51,489 nucleotides of DNA from Muribaculaceae bacterium (GTDB taxonomy: Bacteria; Bacteroidota; Bacteroidia; Bacteroidales; Muribaculaceae): NCBI GenBank assembly GCA_017651515.1, contig JAGCCU010000013.1:1-51489 (forward strand), in the 5' to 3' direction. Both the position numbers and the translations under genes were made by a program. The notes beneath the pieces were generated by a model that did no database searches, had not been told where the DNA came from, and was given only the letters and a program-made list of their open reading frames with translations. This document shows, piece by piece, positions 41,621-50,753 of this stretch. Positions within the stretch are counted from its first letter, which is position 1. The number at the start of each line of letters is the position of its first letter.

Positions 41621-43345
41621 TCACTCTTTTGTTTTTTTCTTTAACGATTCATTGTCGGGAGCTAATAAAAGTGCTTTTTTCCATTGTTCAACCGCTTGTT
41701 CATGTTCACCGCTGCTTTCGAGAATGTCACCATAGTGTTCGAGTAGGTCGCTGCTGGGTGAATCATCGTTGTCAATGGCCCGCTTGATATATTCGAGAGC
41801 TTTCTCCATTTCACCTTTCTTGTATAATACCCAGGCATAGGTGTCGAGATATGTGGCATTGTCTGGGTAGGCCTTGACTGTCATCGCTGACATCTTTTCG
41901 GCTTTGTCGAGGTTTTGCTCGGCAAGCGACAGGAAGTAGGCATAGTTGTTCATGATGCCTAAGTTGAGAGGAAACAGTTCCAAGGCTTGTTCATAGTGTT
42001 GGAATGATTTAACGGTGTCGCCCATCTCAAAATAAACATCACCCATTCCTCCTATCAGATCGCTGCGTGTTTCCATGTCGGTGCTGTCAACTAGCGTTAT
42101 GGCTTTCTGGTAGGTAGCGAGGGCCTTGTCATATTGTTTCATTTGGAAATAGGCTGGGGCTATGTACTGATATAGGTCAAGGCTGTCGGGATTGTATTCC
42201 AAAGCTCTCTCAGCAGCGCTGATGGCTGCAGGATAGTTCTCGGCCATGATGTCGATAATCATCAGTTTGCGCCATCCAGCTGCATCAGTTGGATTGATGT
42301 CGAGCGCATATCCTTGCTGCTCGGCGGCACCCTTGTAGTCATCGCGTGCAATCAGATAGTCACTGTATAGTGTGTGGATATCAGCCTCATGTGGATGTTG
42401 GCTTAGCAACACCTCGAAGAGTTCCTGCGGGCGTCTTGTGGTGTCACCGTTACCCATCTGCTTACGCAAATAGGTGACTAGCACTCCCAATTTGGATTCT
42501 ACATCTAAGTTTTCGCTGATAAGTGCATTGTAAATCTGTTGTTCATAGGCTGTTGTGTCGCCTGTTTCCTGATAGTATTCGGCTTTTGCCAGATAGGTGT
42601 AGCCGTTCTGAGGCTCTGCCTCTTGTGCCACGTTCAGGTAGAATAGGGCGCTGTCACTCATGCCAAACTGCTGCATTACACCTGCCATACCCATATTGTA
42701 ACTGGCATTGCGTGGTGCAGTGGCGAGAAGTTCGTTCATTTCGGCTATGGCTCCTACGGTGTCATTCAGTGCAATGAAATTGTTTATTTTGCTGCTTGTC
42801 AGTTGGAATGAATTACCGTGGTGCAGCTTGATGGTGTCGAGCGTGGCATTCGATTCTTGATAGCGGCCGCTACGGGTATAGGCTTGGGCCAAGCGGGCCT
42901 GAAGCTCCAGTTTGTTAGGATTGGTGCGGCACAGTCCTTCGAGGGCCTCCAATGCTTGTTCGTTCTTTCCGAGCATCATACAGGCATCACTGTAATAGGT
43001 GGTCTCGTACAAATCCTCAGGATGTGCATCAAAGTGCTTTTTTATCAATGCAAGTGCACGCTCATAGTGCGGCATGTCGCTTCCTCGCATATTGAACATG
43101 CAATGTCCCAGATAGAAAGCCGCTATGGTGTTGGTGCTGTCTAATTCGTAGGCACGTCGCAAGAGGTCGAAGTAAGCATCGCTTTTTTCGCGAGACTTCT
43201 CTTTTTGAGCTTCCAGGAATATGTAACTCGACTTGCGATGGTCAGCATCGGTAATTGTCTTGTTGTCGCGTCCCACCACAACTGTCGGTACAAGTATCAA
43301 TGCCGCCAGTACCCATATTATGTTTCTGAAACCATTGTTCTTCAT
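41621..43345 (-). CDS. Tetratricopeptide-repeat protein, exported
   Basis: A 574-residue protein with a signal peptide (GFRNIIWVLAALILVPTVVVG) and about twelve TPR units over residues 45-560 (for example YDKALATYQKAITLVDSTD, VKSFQHYEQALELFPLNLGI, MEKALEYIKRAIDNDD). TPR solenoids mediate protein contacts; periplasmic members often act in envelope assembly. It lies 22 bp behind dut. The partner is unknown. Confidence 0.88.
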   Translation of the reverse strand: MKNNGFRNIIWVLAALILVPTVVVGRDNKTITDADHRKSSYIFLEAQKEKSREKSDAYFDLLRRAYELDSTNTIAAFYLGHCMFNMRGSDMPHYERALALIKKHFDAHPEDLYETTYYSDACMMLGKNEQALEALEGLCRTNPNKLELQARLAQAYTRSGRYQESNATLDTIKLHHGNSFQLTSSKINNFIALNDTVGAIAEMNELLATAPRNASYNMGMAGVMQQFGMSDSALFYLNVAQEAEPQNGYTYLAKAEYYQETGDTTAYEQQIYNALISENLDVESKLGVLVTYLRKQMGNGDTTRRPQELFEVLLSQHPHEADIHTLYSDYLIARDDYKGAAEQQGYALDINPTDAAGWRKLMIIDIMAENYPAAISAAERALEYNPDSLDLYQYIAPAYFQMKQYDKALATYQKAITLVDSTDMETRSDLIGGMGDVYFEMGDTVKSFQHYEQALELFPLNLGIMNNYAYFLSLAEQNLDKAEKMSAMTVKAYPDNATYLDTYAWVLYKKGEMEKALEYIKRAIDNDDSPSSDLLEHYGDILESSGEHEQAVEQWKKALLLAPDNESLKKKTKE

Positions 43346-43367
43346 TAGAAAAAATATTAGAGTGGGA

Positions 43368-43811
43368 TTATTTGGTGCCTGTATGACCGAAGCCGCCAGA
43401 TCCCCGTTCAGTTTCGTCTAGGGTTTCTGTGACTTGCCATTGAACCGTTTCGTGACGAGCCACCACCATCTGACAAATGCGTTCGCCGTCATCAATGGTC
43501 TGGGGCTCGTTGCTGAGGTTGGCGATAATCACGCACACTTCACCGCGGTAGTCCGCATCGATGGTGCCCGGAGTGTTGAGCACCGTCAACCCGCGTTTGA
43601 GGGCCAGCCCGCTGCGAGGGCGAATCTGACACTCGAAACCTTCTGGCAGTGCGATGTAGATGCCTGTGTGAAGCATGGCGCGTTCCAGTGGCTGTAAGGT
43701 TACTGGTTCGGGAAGCCATGCGCGCAGGTCCATACCGGCGCTCAATTCTGTGCTGTATTGTGGCAGGGCATGAGGTCCCGTGTTCACTATCTTAACTTCA
43801 ATCTTTTCCAT
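43368..43811 (-). CDS. dut: dUTP diphosphatase
   Basis: A 147-residue trimeric dUTPase with all five motifs: [42 protein letters not shown] and the C-terminal GSGGFGHTG arm. It converts dUTP to dUMP and pyrophosphate, keeping uracil out of DNA and feeding thymidylate synthesis. First gene of a two-gene unit with the TPR gene, driven by an ideal promoter at 43847-43877. Confidence 0.97.
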   Translation of the reverse strand: MEKIEVKIVNTGPHALPQYSTELSAGMDLRAWLPEPVTLQPLERAMLHTGIYIALPEGFECQIRPRSGLALKRGLTVLNTPGTIDADYRGEVCVIIANLSNEPQTIDDGERICQMVVARHETVQWQVTETLDETERGSGGFGHTGTK

Positions 43812-43846
43812 ATAGAGTAGATCATTACTTTTTTCATAAAAACTTA

Positions 43847-43877
43847 CAAATTTACGACATAGCAGTCAATTCACAAA
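43847..43877 (-). promoter_or_regulatory. dut promoter
   Basis: On the minus strand TTTG (43874-43877), 19 nt, TAAATTTG (43847-43854): an exact Bacteroidetes consensus. Confidence 0.8.
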
Positions 43878-43928
43878 ATCTATTCCGTAATAATGAGCAG
43901 TTTATTTCGGTTACTCGGAGAAATTGAG

Positions 43929-43936
43929 TACTTTTG
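43929..43936 (+). promoter_or_regulatory. -7 box upstream of the DPP-IV gene
   Basis: TACTTTTG, an exact TAnnTTTG match 33 nt before the start codon. The -33 element is weak (TTTCG near 43905). Confidence 0.55.
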
Positions 43937-43968
43937 CATAAAATAGAATAATTGCAAGAATACTGATT

Positions 43969-46161
43969 ATGAATTTAACTGGAAATACCAAGATGAGAAT
44001 ATTGACAAGGGGAGCGGCTGTTGTTGCAATAGCTGCGTTTGCATTGAATGTGGGTGCATGGGAGATAGGTGACTTTGTGTTGTCGCAAGCTCGTCCTGCT
44101 GGCATAGGTGCTGTGCAACCGGCCGCCGATGGCGAGCATTATTATCAGATTAGTGACAATGGTCTTGACATTGACTTGGTGAATTATAAATCAGCTTCCA
44201 GTAAGGAAGTTCTGCGCACAGGAAATCTGGCCGACTGTCATGTGGATAGTTGGGATGGCTATGAGATGTGTAAGGACGAAAGCCGAATTCTGCTGTGGAC
44301 AGCCAGCGAGCCAGTCTATCGTTATTCATTCAAGGCACATTATTACGTGTTGGACCGAGCAACAAATCAACTCTCGAAACTAACCGAGACTGGTGGCGAG
44401 GAAATTGCTACGATGTCGCCCGACGGTACTCGCGTGGCATACGTTATGGACAATAATGTCTATGTCAAGAACCTGACTGACGGTAGCATTATCCAGGTTA
44501 CACGCGATGGCAAGAAAAACGAAGTAATCAATGCTGTACCCGACTGGGTGTATCAAGAGGAATTTGGAATGCTCAATTCTTTCGCATGGTCGCCCGACGG
44601 CCGCACGTTGGCATTCCTTCGGTGGGACGAAAGTGAAGTTCCGATGTATTCGATGACGATGTACGAGGGAGACTGCAAGCCCAACAGTGAATATGCGCTT
44701 TATCCTGGATCGTACGACTATAAATACCCCGTGGCTGGAGAGAAGAATTCGGTTATAAACGTTGTTACTTGCGACATTGCCACAGGTGCTACACGCATGT
44801 TGGAAGAACAGTTTGACTACATACCTCATCTGGCTTTCGCCCGTAACGACGCACTGATGGTAATGACACTCAACCGCACTCAGAACGAACTGAACATATA
44901 TAAAATGAATCCAGTCGATGGTACCTTGAAAAATGTGTATTACGATTCATCCTCGACGTGGATTGACAGTGAACTGGCTCGTTCGGTGACCTATACCGAC
45001 AAGTTCCTAGTTATTCCCAGTGAACGCAGCGGATATGCGCAGCTTTATCAGTACAGTCTAGATTCCAATGAATTATCATACCAGTTAACTTTCGGTACAG
45101 AGCCAGTCACCGCATATTATGGTTACGACAGCAAACATGACAAGTATTACTATCAATGCACAGATGGCCCGCTGAATCGTGTGGTGCGCTGTGTTGATAG
45201 CAATCGGAACACGAATGACATCGCTGTGCGCAAAGGCACCAACCGGGCTGCTTTCTCCAGCGACTTCAGTTACTATATCCATACTTTCAGCAGTGCTACA
45301 GTGCCAACTCAATATCGCATTGTACGCACAAAGGACGGCAAAGTCCAGCGCACACTGGAGATGAATGAAGAATATGCCTCACGTTACATCGTCTCCGAGG
45401 TGCCACAACGTGAATTTGTTACATGTGAAAGTGACGGTTATGAATTGAACGGTTACATCATCAGCCCGGCTGACTTTGACCCCACAAAGCGTTATCCAGT
45501 TATCATGTCGCAGTATAGCGGACCGGGTTCGCAGCAAGTGCTCAATAGTTGGAAGATTGACTGGGAAACCTATTTCGCCATGCAGGGATTTATCGTGGCA
45601 TGCTTCGATGGACGTGGCACAGGTGGACGCGGCAAGGAATTTGAAAGTGTTACATATCAGAACTTAGGTTATTACGAAACCATCGACCAAATTGCTGCCG
45701 CACGATATATGGCTAGCCAGCCTTGGGTAGATGCCGACCACATTGGCATATGGGGCTGGAGCTATGGCGGCTACATGACTTTGATGGCAATGTCAGCACC
45801 TGATCATCCGTTTGCTGCCGGCGTGTCGATTGCACCTGTTACTGACTGGCGCTTCTACGACACGATTTATGCCGAGCGCTTCATGCGTACTCCGCAAGAA
45901 AACCCGGAGGGTTACAAAAACAGTGCACCGCTTAACCGAGTCGAAGACCTGAAGGGCGACCTGCTCATCATGTTCGGCAGTGCCGACGATAATGTACACA
46001 TCATCAACTCCATGCAGTACATTGCTAAGCTGCATGGCCAGAAGTCACAGTTCGAGATGATGGTGTATCCCAACATGAACCATTCAATCAACGGATGCGG
46101 GGTGCGTGAACCACTTTACCAGCGCGTGCTCGACTTTTTTACTAGTAGTCTGAAAAAATAA
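43969..46161 (+). CDS. Dipeptidyl peptidase IV-type S9 serine peptidase
   Basis: A 730-residue exported peptidase: signal peptide (the in-frame ATG at 43993, MRILTRGAAVVAIAAFALN, is an alternative start), an eight-bladed beta-propeller (about 50-470) with the N-terminal-substrate-binding EE in WVYQEEFGM, and the alpha/beta hydrolase domain (about 500-730). The catalytic triad is S598 in GWSYGGYM, the aspartate in SADDNVH (about 673-674) and H705 in NMNHSI. It releases X-Pro or X-Ala dipeptides from peptide N-termini in the periplasm. It is followed 3 bp later by miaA, probably as one transcript. Confidence 0.94.
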   Translation: MNLTGNTKMRILTRGAAVVAIAAFALNVGAWEIGDFVLSQARPAGIGAVQPAADGEHYYQISDNGLDIDLVNYKSASSKEVLRTGNLADCHVDSWDGYEMCKDESRILLWTASEPVYRYSFKAHYYVLDRATNQLSKLTETGGEEIATMSPDGTRVAYVMDNNVYVKNLTDGSIIQVTRDGKKNEVINAVPDWVYQEEFGMLNSFAWSPDGRTLAFLRWDESEVPMYSMTMYEGDCKPNSEYALYPGSYDYKYPVAGEKNSVINVVTCDIATGATRMLEEQFDYIPHLAFARNDALMVMTLNRTQNELNIYKMNPVDGTLKNVYYDSSSTWIDSELARSVTYTDKFLVIPSERSGYAQLYQYSLDSNELSYQLTFGTEPVTAYYGYDSKHDKYYYQCTDGPLNRVVRCVDSNRNTNDIAVRKGTNRAAFSSDFSYYIHTFSSATVPTQYRIVRTKDGKVQRTLEMNEEYASRYIVSEVPQREFVTCESDGYELNGYIISPADFDPTKRYPVIMSQYSGPGSQQVLNSWKIDWETYFAMQGFIVACFDGRGTGGRGKEFESVTYQNLGYYETIDQIAAARYMASQPWVDADHIGIWGWSYGGYMTLMAMSAPDHPFAAGVSIAPVTDWRFYDTIYAERFMRTPQENPEGYKNSAPLNRVEDLKGDLLIMFGSADDNVHIINSMQYIAKLHGQKSQFEMMVYPNMNHSINGCGVREPLYQRVLDFFTSSLKK

Positions 46162-46164
46162 AAG

Positions 46165-47070
46165 ATGTCGAAGTTGATAGTGATAACTGGTCCTACGGCT
46201 TCGGGCAAGACTGCCCGAGCAGTGGATATTGCGCATGCCACAGGCGGTGAGATTATCAGTGCCGACTCACGTCAACTATACCGAGGCATGGATTTAGGCA
46301 CTGGAAAGGATCTTGACGAATACGGCAATGTACCTTATCATTTAATCGATATTTGCCAGGCAGGATACAAATATAACTTATTTGAATATCTGCGCGACTT
46401 TCAGACCGTCTATGACGACATCCGCTCACGTGGCAGACAAGCTATATTGTGCGGCGGAACCGGCCTATACGTGGAGAGCGTACTAAAGGGCATCCAGTTA
46501 CCACCAGTACCGGAAAATGCCGAACTGCGGGAAAAACTTCGTGGCAAGCCGATTGACGAACTTGCTGCTATGCTTGCCACTATGAAAACTCTGCGCAACA
46601 ACAGCGATATCGATACGCCGGCCCGTGCAATCCGCGCAATAGAGATTGCAACTTACTATCATGAGCGCCCACACCTCAAAGATCTTACCGAGCCGCACCC
46701 GATGACTGATGCAGTTGTGGTGGGTGTGATGATTGACCGTGAAACGCGCCGCCGCCGCATCAGCGACCGTCTTGACGCACGTCTGAAGGCTGGAATGGTC
46801 GATGAGGTGCGCCGTCTGATAGACGAAGGCGTTGCTCCCGACGACTTGATTTATTATGGCTTGGAATACAAGTTCATCACACGCCATGTGATTGGCGAAA
46901 TTTCGTGGCAGGAGATGCATGACCAGCTTGAGATTGCCATCCACCAGTTTGCCAAGCGCCAGATGACTTGGTTCCGCGGAATGGAAAAGCGCGGCACGCC
47001 CATTCATTGGTTGGATTGGGACCTACCGCGTGATGAATTCGTGACGCGTGTGCTGGAACTTACCAAGTAA
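46165..47070 (+). CDS. miaA: tRNA dimethylallyltransferase
   Basis: A 301-residue enzyme that adds a dimethylallyl group to A37 of tRNAs reading UNN codons. The P-loop GPTASGKT is at residues 8-15. The DSRQLYRGMDLGTGKD motif and the VLCGGTGLYVES-type motif (here ILCGGTGLYVES) follow, with a C-terminal FAKRQMTWFRG. The DSR...GTGKD wording differs from the common DSMQVYRGMDIGTAKP and matches the second MiaA form that Bacteroidales often carry beside a canonical one. The gene starts 3 bp after the DPP-IV stop. Confidence 0.92.
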   Translation: MSKLIVITGPTASGKTARAVDIAHATGGEIISADSRQLYRGMDLGTGKDLDEYGNVPYHLIDICQAGYKYNLFEYLRDFQTVYDDIRSRGRQAILCGGTGLYVESVLKGIQLPPVPENAELREKLRGKPIDELAAMLATMKTLRNNSDIDTPARAIRAIEIATYYHERPHLKDLTEPHPMTDAVVVGVMIDRETRRRRISDRLDARLKAGMVDEVRRLIDEGVAPDDLIYYGLEYKFITRHVIGEISWQEMHDQLEIAIHQFAKRQMTWFRGMEKRGTPIHWLDWDLPRDEFVTRVLELTK

Positions 47071-47178
47071 GAGTTTTGAGTTTTTGTATTTAGAGGATTT
47101 GCATAAGAAAAATGTCGTTTCTTTGCTTGAATTGTAGATTTTTTCTTGCAATTGTTCCGTTTTTAAAGTAAAATGTAT

Positions 47179-47186
47179 AACTTTGC
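47179..47186 (+). promoter_or_regulatory. -7 box upstream of the DUF4923 gene
   Basis: TAACTTTG, an exact TAnnTTTG match 34 nt before the start codon. A TTG at 47152-47154 is rather far for a -33 element. Confidence 0.55.
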
Positions 47187-47220
47187 CCCGATACTTATTC
47201 ACTATTTAATTTTATAGACA

Positions 47221-47841
47221 ATGAAAAAGACTATTATGACAATTCTTGCAGCAATGACACTCGTGCTGTCGAGCTGCTTTTCAACCGGACTCGGAACATC
47301 AAATTCTAACTCTACCTCTGGTGTGTTGGGCAATGTGTTGGGCAGTGTGTTGGGCAATATTTTGCTTGGAGGAATGACTTTCGACCAGTCCAGCCTGCTT
47401 GGTAACTGGTCATACAGTGCGCCTAGTGCTGCATTCACGACTGAACAAGCCTTCACCAATGCTGGTGGTGCAGCCACAATTGCCAATATTGCTTCGTCAC
47501 TTGCAAGCAACTACAGCAATATCGGTATCAACCGTAACAACACCTCGTTCTCGTTCCTCGAGGACAACAAGTTCTCGGCAAAGGTTAATGGCATCTCATT
47601 TGGTGGTACTTATGCCTATAACCCACAGAATGGCGAGATTGCCTTGAAAACTGCTACTGAAACCATCAAGGGCAATGTTACAAAGACAGAAAAAGGTATG
47701 GGTCTGATGTTTGACGCCAATCAAATGGTCAATATCCTACAAAAAGAAGGCAAGGTCAGCAACGCTGCTGCCGTACAGGCTGTAAGCAAGTTGGCTAAGA
47801 GCGCTAACGGCGCACGTGTAGGCTTCGAACTCACTCGTTGA
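47221..47841 (+). CDS. DUF4923 family lipoprotein
   Basis: A 206-residue protein with a lipoprotein signal (LVLSSCFSTG, lipidated Cys near residue 19). The DUF4923 body has a Gly/Ser/Asn-rich segment with repeated VLGNVLGSVLGNILLGG, then LLGNWSYSAPSAAFTTEQAF, NTSFSFLEDNKFSAKVNGIS, YNPQNGEIALKTATET and a C-terminal helix. Members are Bacteroidales-specific envelope lipoproteins with no known activity. Single-gene unit with its own promoter and a very strong terminator. Confidence 0.88.
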   Translation: MKKTIMTILAAMTLVLSSCFSTGLGTSNSNSTSGVLGNVLGSVLGNILLGGMTFDQSSLLGNWSYSAPSAAFTTEQAFTNAGGAATIANIASSLASNYSNIGINRNNTSFSFLEDNKFSAKVNGISFGGTYAYNPQNGEIALKTATETIKGNVTKTEKGMGLMFDANQMVNILQKEGKVSNAAAVQAVSKLAKSANGARVGFELTR

Positions 47842-47860
47842 TCCTAGTGTCTTCTCGACA

Positions 47861-47900
47861 ACAAAACAGGGGCGATTCAAAAGAATCGCCCCTGTTTTGT
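47861..47900. terminator. Bidirectional intrinsic terminator
   Basis: ACAAAACAGGGGCGATTC, AAAA loop, GAATCGCCCCTGTTTTGT: a perfect 18-bp stem with A and T runs placed for termination in both directions, between convergent genes ending at 47841 (+) and 47902 (-). Confidence 0.93.
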
Positions 47901-47901
47901 G

Positions 47902-49095
47902 CTATCGCATTAGGTCGCGAACCTCATCAAACGTGCCGTCACACGGTGAAGGGTCAATGCCAAGCAAATGACATAGAAGCGGGTAAATGCATACGTTCCG
48001 GAAGGTGTTCTGGCGAGAATAACCGCTCTTGAAGTCTGGACCAACGGCACGAAATGCCACCCACATATCGCTTGCGGTGTGGTCAAATCCGTGAGATCCC
48101 ATTTCTTTAGAGGGTTTGTTGTCAAACTGCCATCCAATATCCGACATCACCACCAAATCCCCCATATTGACGTTGGTGCCATAGTTGAGATATGCCGGCA
48201 GTTCTCCACGTTTCCATACACGGATGTGATCGACACCCGACAGTGCATAGTAGATTGAATCAACATATTCCGACTTAGATGCATAGATTAGCGATGGGAA
48301 ACTGTTGTCGATAGACGTGATCCACTCGGCTTTCAGGTAATCTTTTGGACGAACTATGCGTTCTTTTGTCAGCCACGTCATACCATGGTCTCCAGTGATT
48401 ATAAAATTTATGTTACTGGCGATGGGCAATGATTGGAGATTAATCCAAAGTACGTGCATTAGTGAGTCCATACGCTCGGTGGCTCGTCTGGTTGGCATGG
48501 AAATTGGACCGCATTCGTGCCCGGTATGGTCAGGCTCTTCAAAGTAGGCCATAACCAGATGTGGCCTCTGTTCTTCAGGCAGTGAGAGGAGACGGATAAT
48601 TTCTTCTACACGCTGTTCGTGTGTGAGCCGGTCTTGCAAATAATCTTTCCAATAGTTTGCATGATCTCCTTTGACGGCCACGTCACTGCCTACCCAGTAA
48701 ACTGTTGCACTGATCACTCCCTGACGCTTTGCTGTGAGCCAGATAGGGTCGCCACCGTAATACTGTGGGTCGGAACGAGTTTCATTGTTGCTCAGTGAGA
48801 ACTGCTTACCAGTAGCACGGATTCTGAATTTATTGGCAATTATGCCATGATGGTCAGGCACAAGACCTGTGGCAAGGGTATAATGGTTGGGAAATGTCTT
48901 GCTGGGGAATGACGGAGTCATTACAGCTTTAACGCCTTGCTGAGCAAGTTGGTCAAAGAAGGGAGTGTCGTAGGCTTCGGTATAGTCCCATCGGAATCCG
49001 TCAAGCGATATAATCACAGTGTAGTTGTCGCTTCCTGCTGCCAAAACCGTAAAGGCGGTTGCGAGGGATAACAGTGTGATAAAAACTTTTCTCAT
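47902..49095 (-). CDS. Nucleotide pyrophosphatase/phosphodiesterase (NPP family)
   Basis: A 397-residue exported enzyme of the alkaline-phosphatase superfamily. The start MRKVFITLLSLATAFTVLAA gives a signal peptide; a longer frame to 49170 runs through promoter and terminator sequence and is rejected. Metal and nucleophile residues are visible: D32 in ISLDGF, T67 in SFPSKTFPNHY, then FEEPDHTGH and ITGDHGMTW and MGSHGFDH. NPP enzymes hydrolyse nucleotide or lipid phosphodiesters in the periplasm. Substrate not predictable. Confidence 0.92.
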   Translation of the reverse strand: MRKVFITLLSLATAFTVLAAGSDNYTVIISLDGFRWDYTEAYDTPFFDQLAQQGVKAVMTPSFPSKTFPNHYTLATGLVPDHHGIIANKFRIRATGKQFSLSNNETRSDPQYYGGDPIWLTAKRQGVISATVYWVGSDVAVKGDHANYWKDYLQDRLTHEQRVEEIIRLLSLPEEQRPHLVMAYFEEPDHTGHECGPISMPTRRATERMDSLMHVLWINLQSLPIASNINFIITGDHGMTWLTKERIVRPKDYLKAEWITSIDNSFPSLIYASKSEYVDSIYYALSGVDHIRVWKRGELPAYLNYGTNVNMGDLVVMSDIGWQFDNKPSKEMGSHGFDHTASDMWVAFRAVGPDFKSGYSRQNTFRNVCIYPLLCHLLGIDPSPCDGTFDEVRDLMR

Positions 49096-49133
49096 TTTAT
49101 AGTTCTTTTGTGTTTTAGCGGTACAAAGTAAAT

Positions 49134-49175
49134 AAAAAAATACGAATGGCGCAAGAGAAATCTGCGCCATTCGTA
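49134..49175 (-). terminator. Terminator after the BACON/OB lipoprotein gene
   Basis: On the minus strand TACGAATGGCGCA and TGCGCCATTCGTA form a perfect 13-bp stem around a 9-nt loop, followed by TTTTTTT (plus-strand A run 49134-49140). The promoter of the next minus-strand gene (the phosphodiesterase) must lie in or just after its T-run (TTTACTTTG). Confidence 0.93.
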
Positions 49176-49200
49176 GTATCAGGTAATGCTATTTGCAATA

Positions 49201-50730
49201 TTATTGCTTTTGAGAGGAGATGTAAACGCCTACGCCTTCAACAAGTCCTTTGTAAGAAGTCTTGTAAGCAATGATAGTCAACTTGTCGCCCCAGGTGAGG
49301 TTCAGTTCACCGAATTGTCCTTTCTGGCCACCCCAACCGGTCAATACGCCATAAATGTAGACTTCGCCGGTATTATCCTTGAGGTTGAAATTACCATATT
49401 GTTCAACATCGTTCTTGGTGTTTTCTTCAGTAGCAGTGACAATTTCACCAGAGATCATGTAATAAGCCTCCTTATCGTCGGGCAGATTGCGGAAATCGGC
49501 AATGCTAATTGTCTGCACAGAATACTTCACTTCTTCTAACTGACCAGATACCATTTGTGGGTTCTCTTTATAGGCTCCGCGCTTACCGACAACGGTCACA
49601 ACGTCACCAACCTTTGCGCCAGATTCAATAAAGCCCTCAGCACGATAAACTAGTGTAGTGCCGCTGTAGTCGCGGATGTAGAAGCTCTTGCCCTGGCTGT
49701 CGCTACTGTATAGTTCGGTGATAATACCGGTCATACGATACTGAGTTTCGCCCACTTCGGCAGCTAGGAATTCAGCTACTGTTGCTTCGACGATTGAACC
49801 GGCTTGGCTGATTGTTGTCTCGGCAGTATATTCCTTACCACTTGCGTCGGTGGTTTTGAAGGTCACCTTGCTTGAACGTGCACCGCCATTGTTGGCTGCA
49901 GCGCGGAATACCACAACAGGAGCATCGCCACTGATAATTGAAGATATTGAGAGCCACTCTTTGGCATCATCTGGAATCACAACACTAACACCGTTACCCT
50001 TGCATGAAAGGTTGACAGTAACTTCGCCACCTTCCTTAGATACTGTGGCGTCGGCAGGATCAGTGCTTTCTACCTTAATGAGCGACTTCTGGATGTTGAC
50101 AACAGTTACGTCAACCAACTCAACGGTTCCGTTGTATACGGTCTTAGGACCTTCAACGGTGATAACATCACCAATTTCAAGTCCCCAGCTGGCAACAGGA
50201 TTATTGGCTAGATTGCCATTCTTGTCGGCCATACCATAGATATATATGGTGCCAGTTTCGTCGGCGATATTCATGTTACCATATTTCTCGTAATTACTGC
50301 CCCAAGAAGTGATAGTACCAGTCACGCGGTAGGTCTTGCTTTCTGGTCCGGCAATAACTTCGGCACAGGTTGCTTCTGACACTGTTGAAACACCTTGAAT
50401 CACATTGATGTTCTGTGTGCGGCCTGCACTGGTTATGTGCAGTTCTGCAGTACGGCCGTCGGGAGCTTCTTCGGCAGAGAAGGTTATAGTTCCCTTGCCA
50501 GCAGAGCCGCTTGCTGGAGTAACAGTAAGCCACTCAGGAATCTCACTCACGTCGAGCGACCAGTCGCTCAGCGTCTGGATGTCGATGGTTTGTGAACCAC
50601 CGGCGAGGTCGATAGAGACGTATGACGTGGAGACGCGAATCTCGTCCAAATAAGAGTCTTCGATATCGGAGCAACCCACCAGTGTGGCGAGGATTGCAAT
50701 GAAAGACGGAATGATATATTTCAGTTTCAT
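49201..50730 (-). CDS. Lipoprotein with BACON and repeated OB-fold (DUF5689-like) domains
   Basis: A 509-residue surface lipoprotein: signal and lipobox LATLVGC (lipidated Cys about residue 20); BACON domain about 30-115 (SDWSLDVSEIPEWLTVTPAS); OB-fold domain about 120-215 (YRVTGTITSWGSNYEKYGNM, TIYIYGM); second BACON about 225-315; then two more OB-fold domains (YRMTGIITELYSSDSQGKSF; YYMISGEIVTATEENTKNDV). BACON domains bind carbohydrates or mucin; DUF5689/OB modules occur in Bacteroidetes secreted nucleases and surface lipoproteins. No enzyme domain is seen. It starts 23 bp after the TonB-dependent receptor stop, so the two form a receptor/lipoprotein pair. Confidence 0.85.
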   Translation of the reverse strand: MKLKYIIPSFIAILATLVGCSDIEDSYLDEIRVSTSYVSIDLAGGSQTIDIQTLSDWSLDVSEIPEWLTVTPASGSAGKGTITFSAEEAPDGRTAELHITSAGRTQNINVIQGVSTVSEATCAEVIAGPESKTYRVTGTITSWGSNYEKYGNMNIADETGTIYIYGMADKNGNLANNPVASWGLEIGDVITVEGPKTVYNGTVELVDVTVVNIQKSLIKVESTDPADATVSKEGGEVTVNLSCKGNGVSVVIPDDAKEWLSISSIISGDAPVVVFRAAANNGGARSSKVTFKTTDASGKEYTAETTISQAGSIVEATVAEFLAAEVGETQYRMTGIITELYSSDSQGKSFYIRDYSGTTLVYRAEGFIESGAKVGDVVTVVGKRGAYKENPQMVSGQLEEVKYSVQTISIADFRNLPDDKEAYYMISGEIVTATEENTKNDVEQYGNFNLKDNTGEVYIYGVLTGWGGQKGQFGELNLTWGDKLTIIAYKTSYKGLVEGVGVYISSQKQ

Positions 50731-50753
50731 ATCACAAAATGTATTGACAGTTA

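Noticed and set aside
49096-49170. Longer N-terminus for the phosphodiesterase
   Set aside because: It would read through a terminator stem and promoter and place the signal peptide internally.
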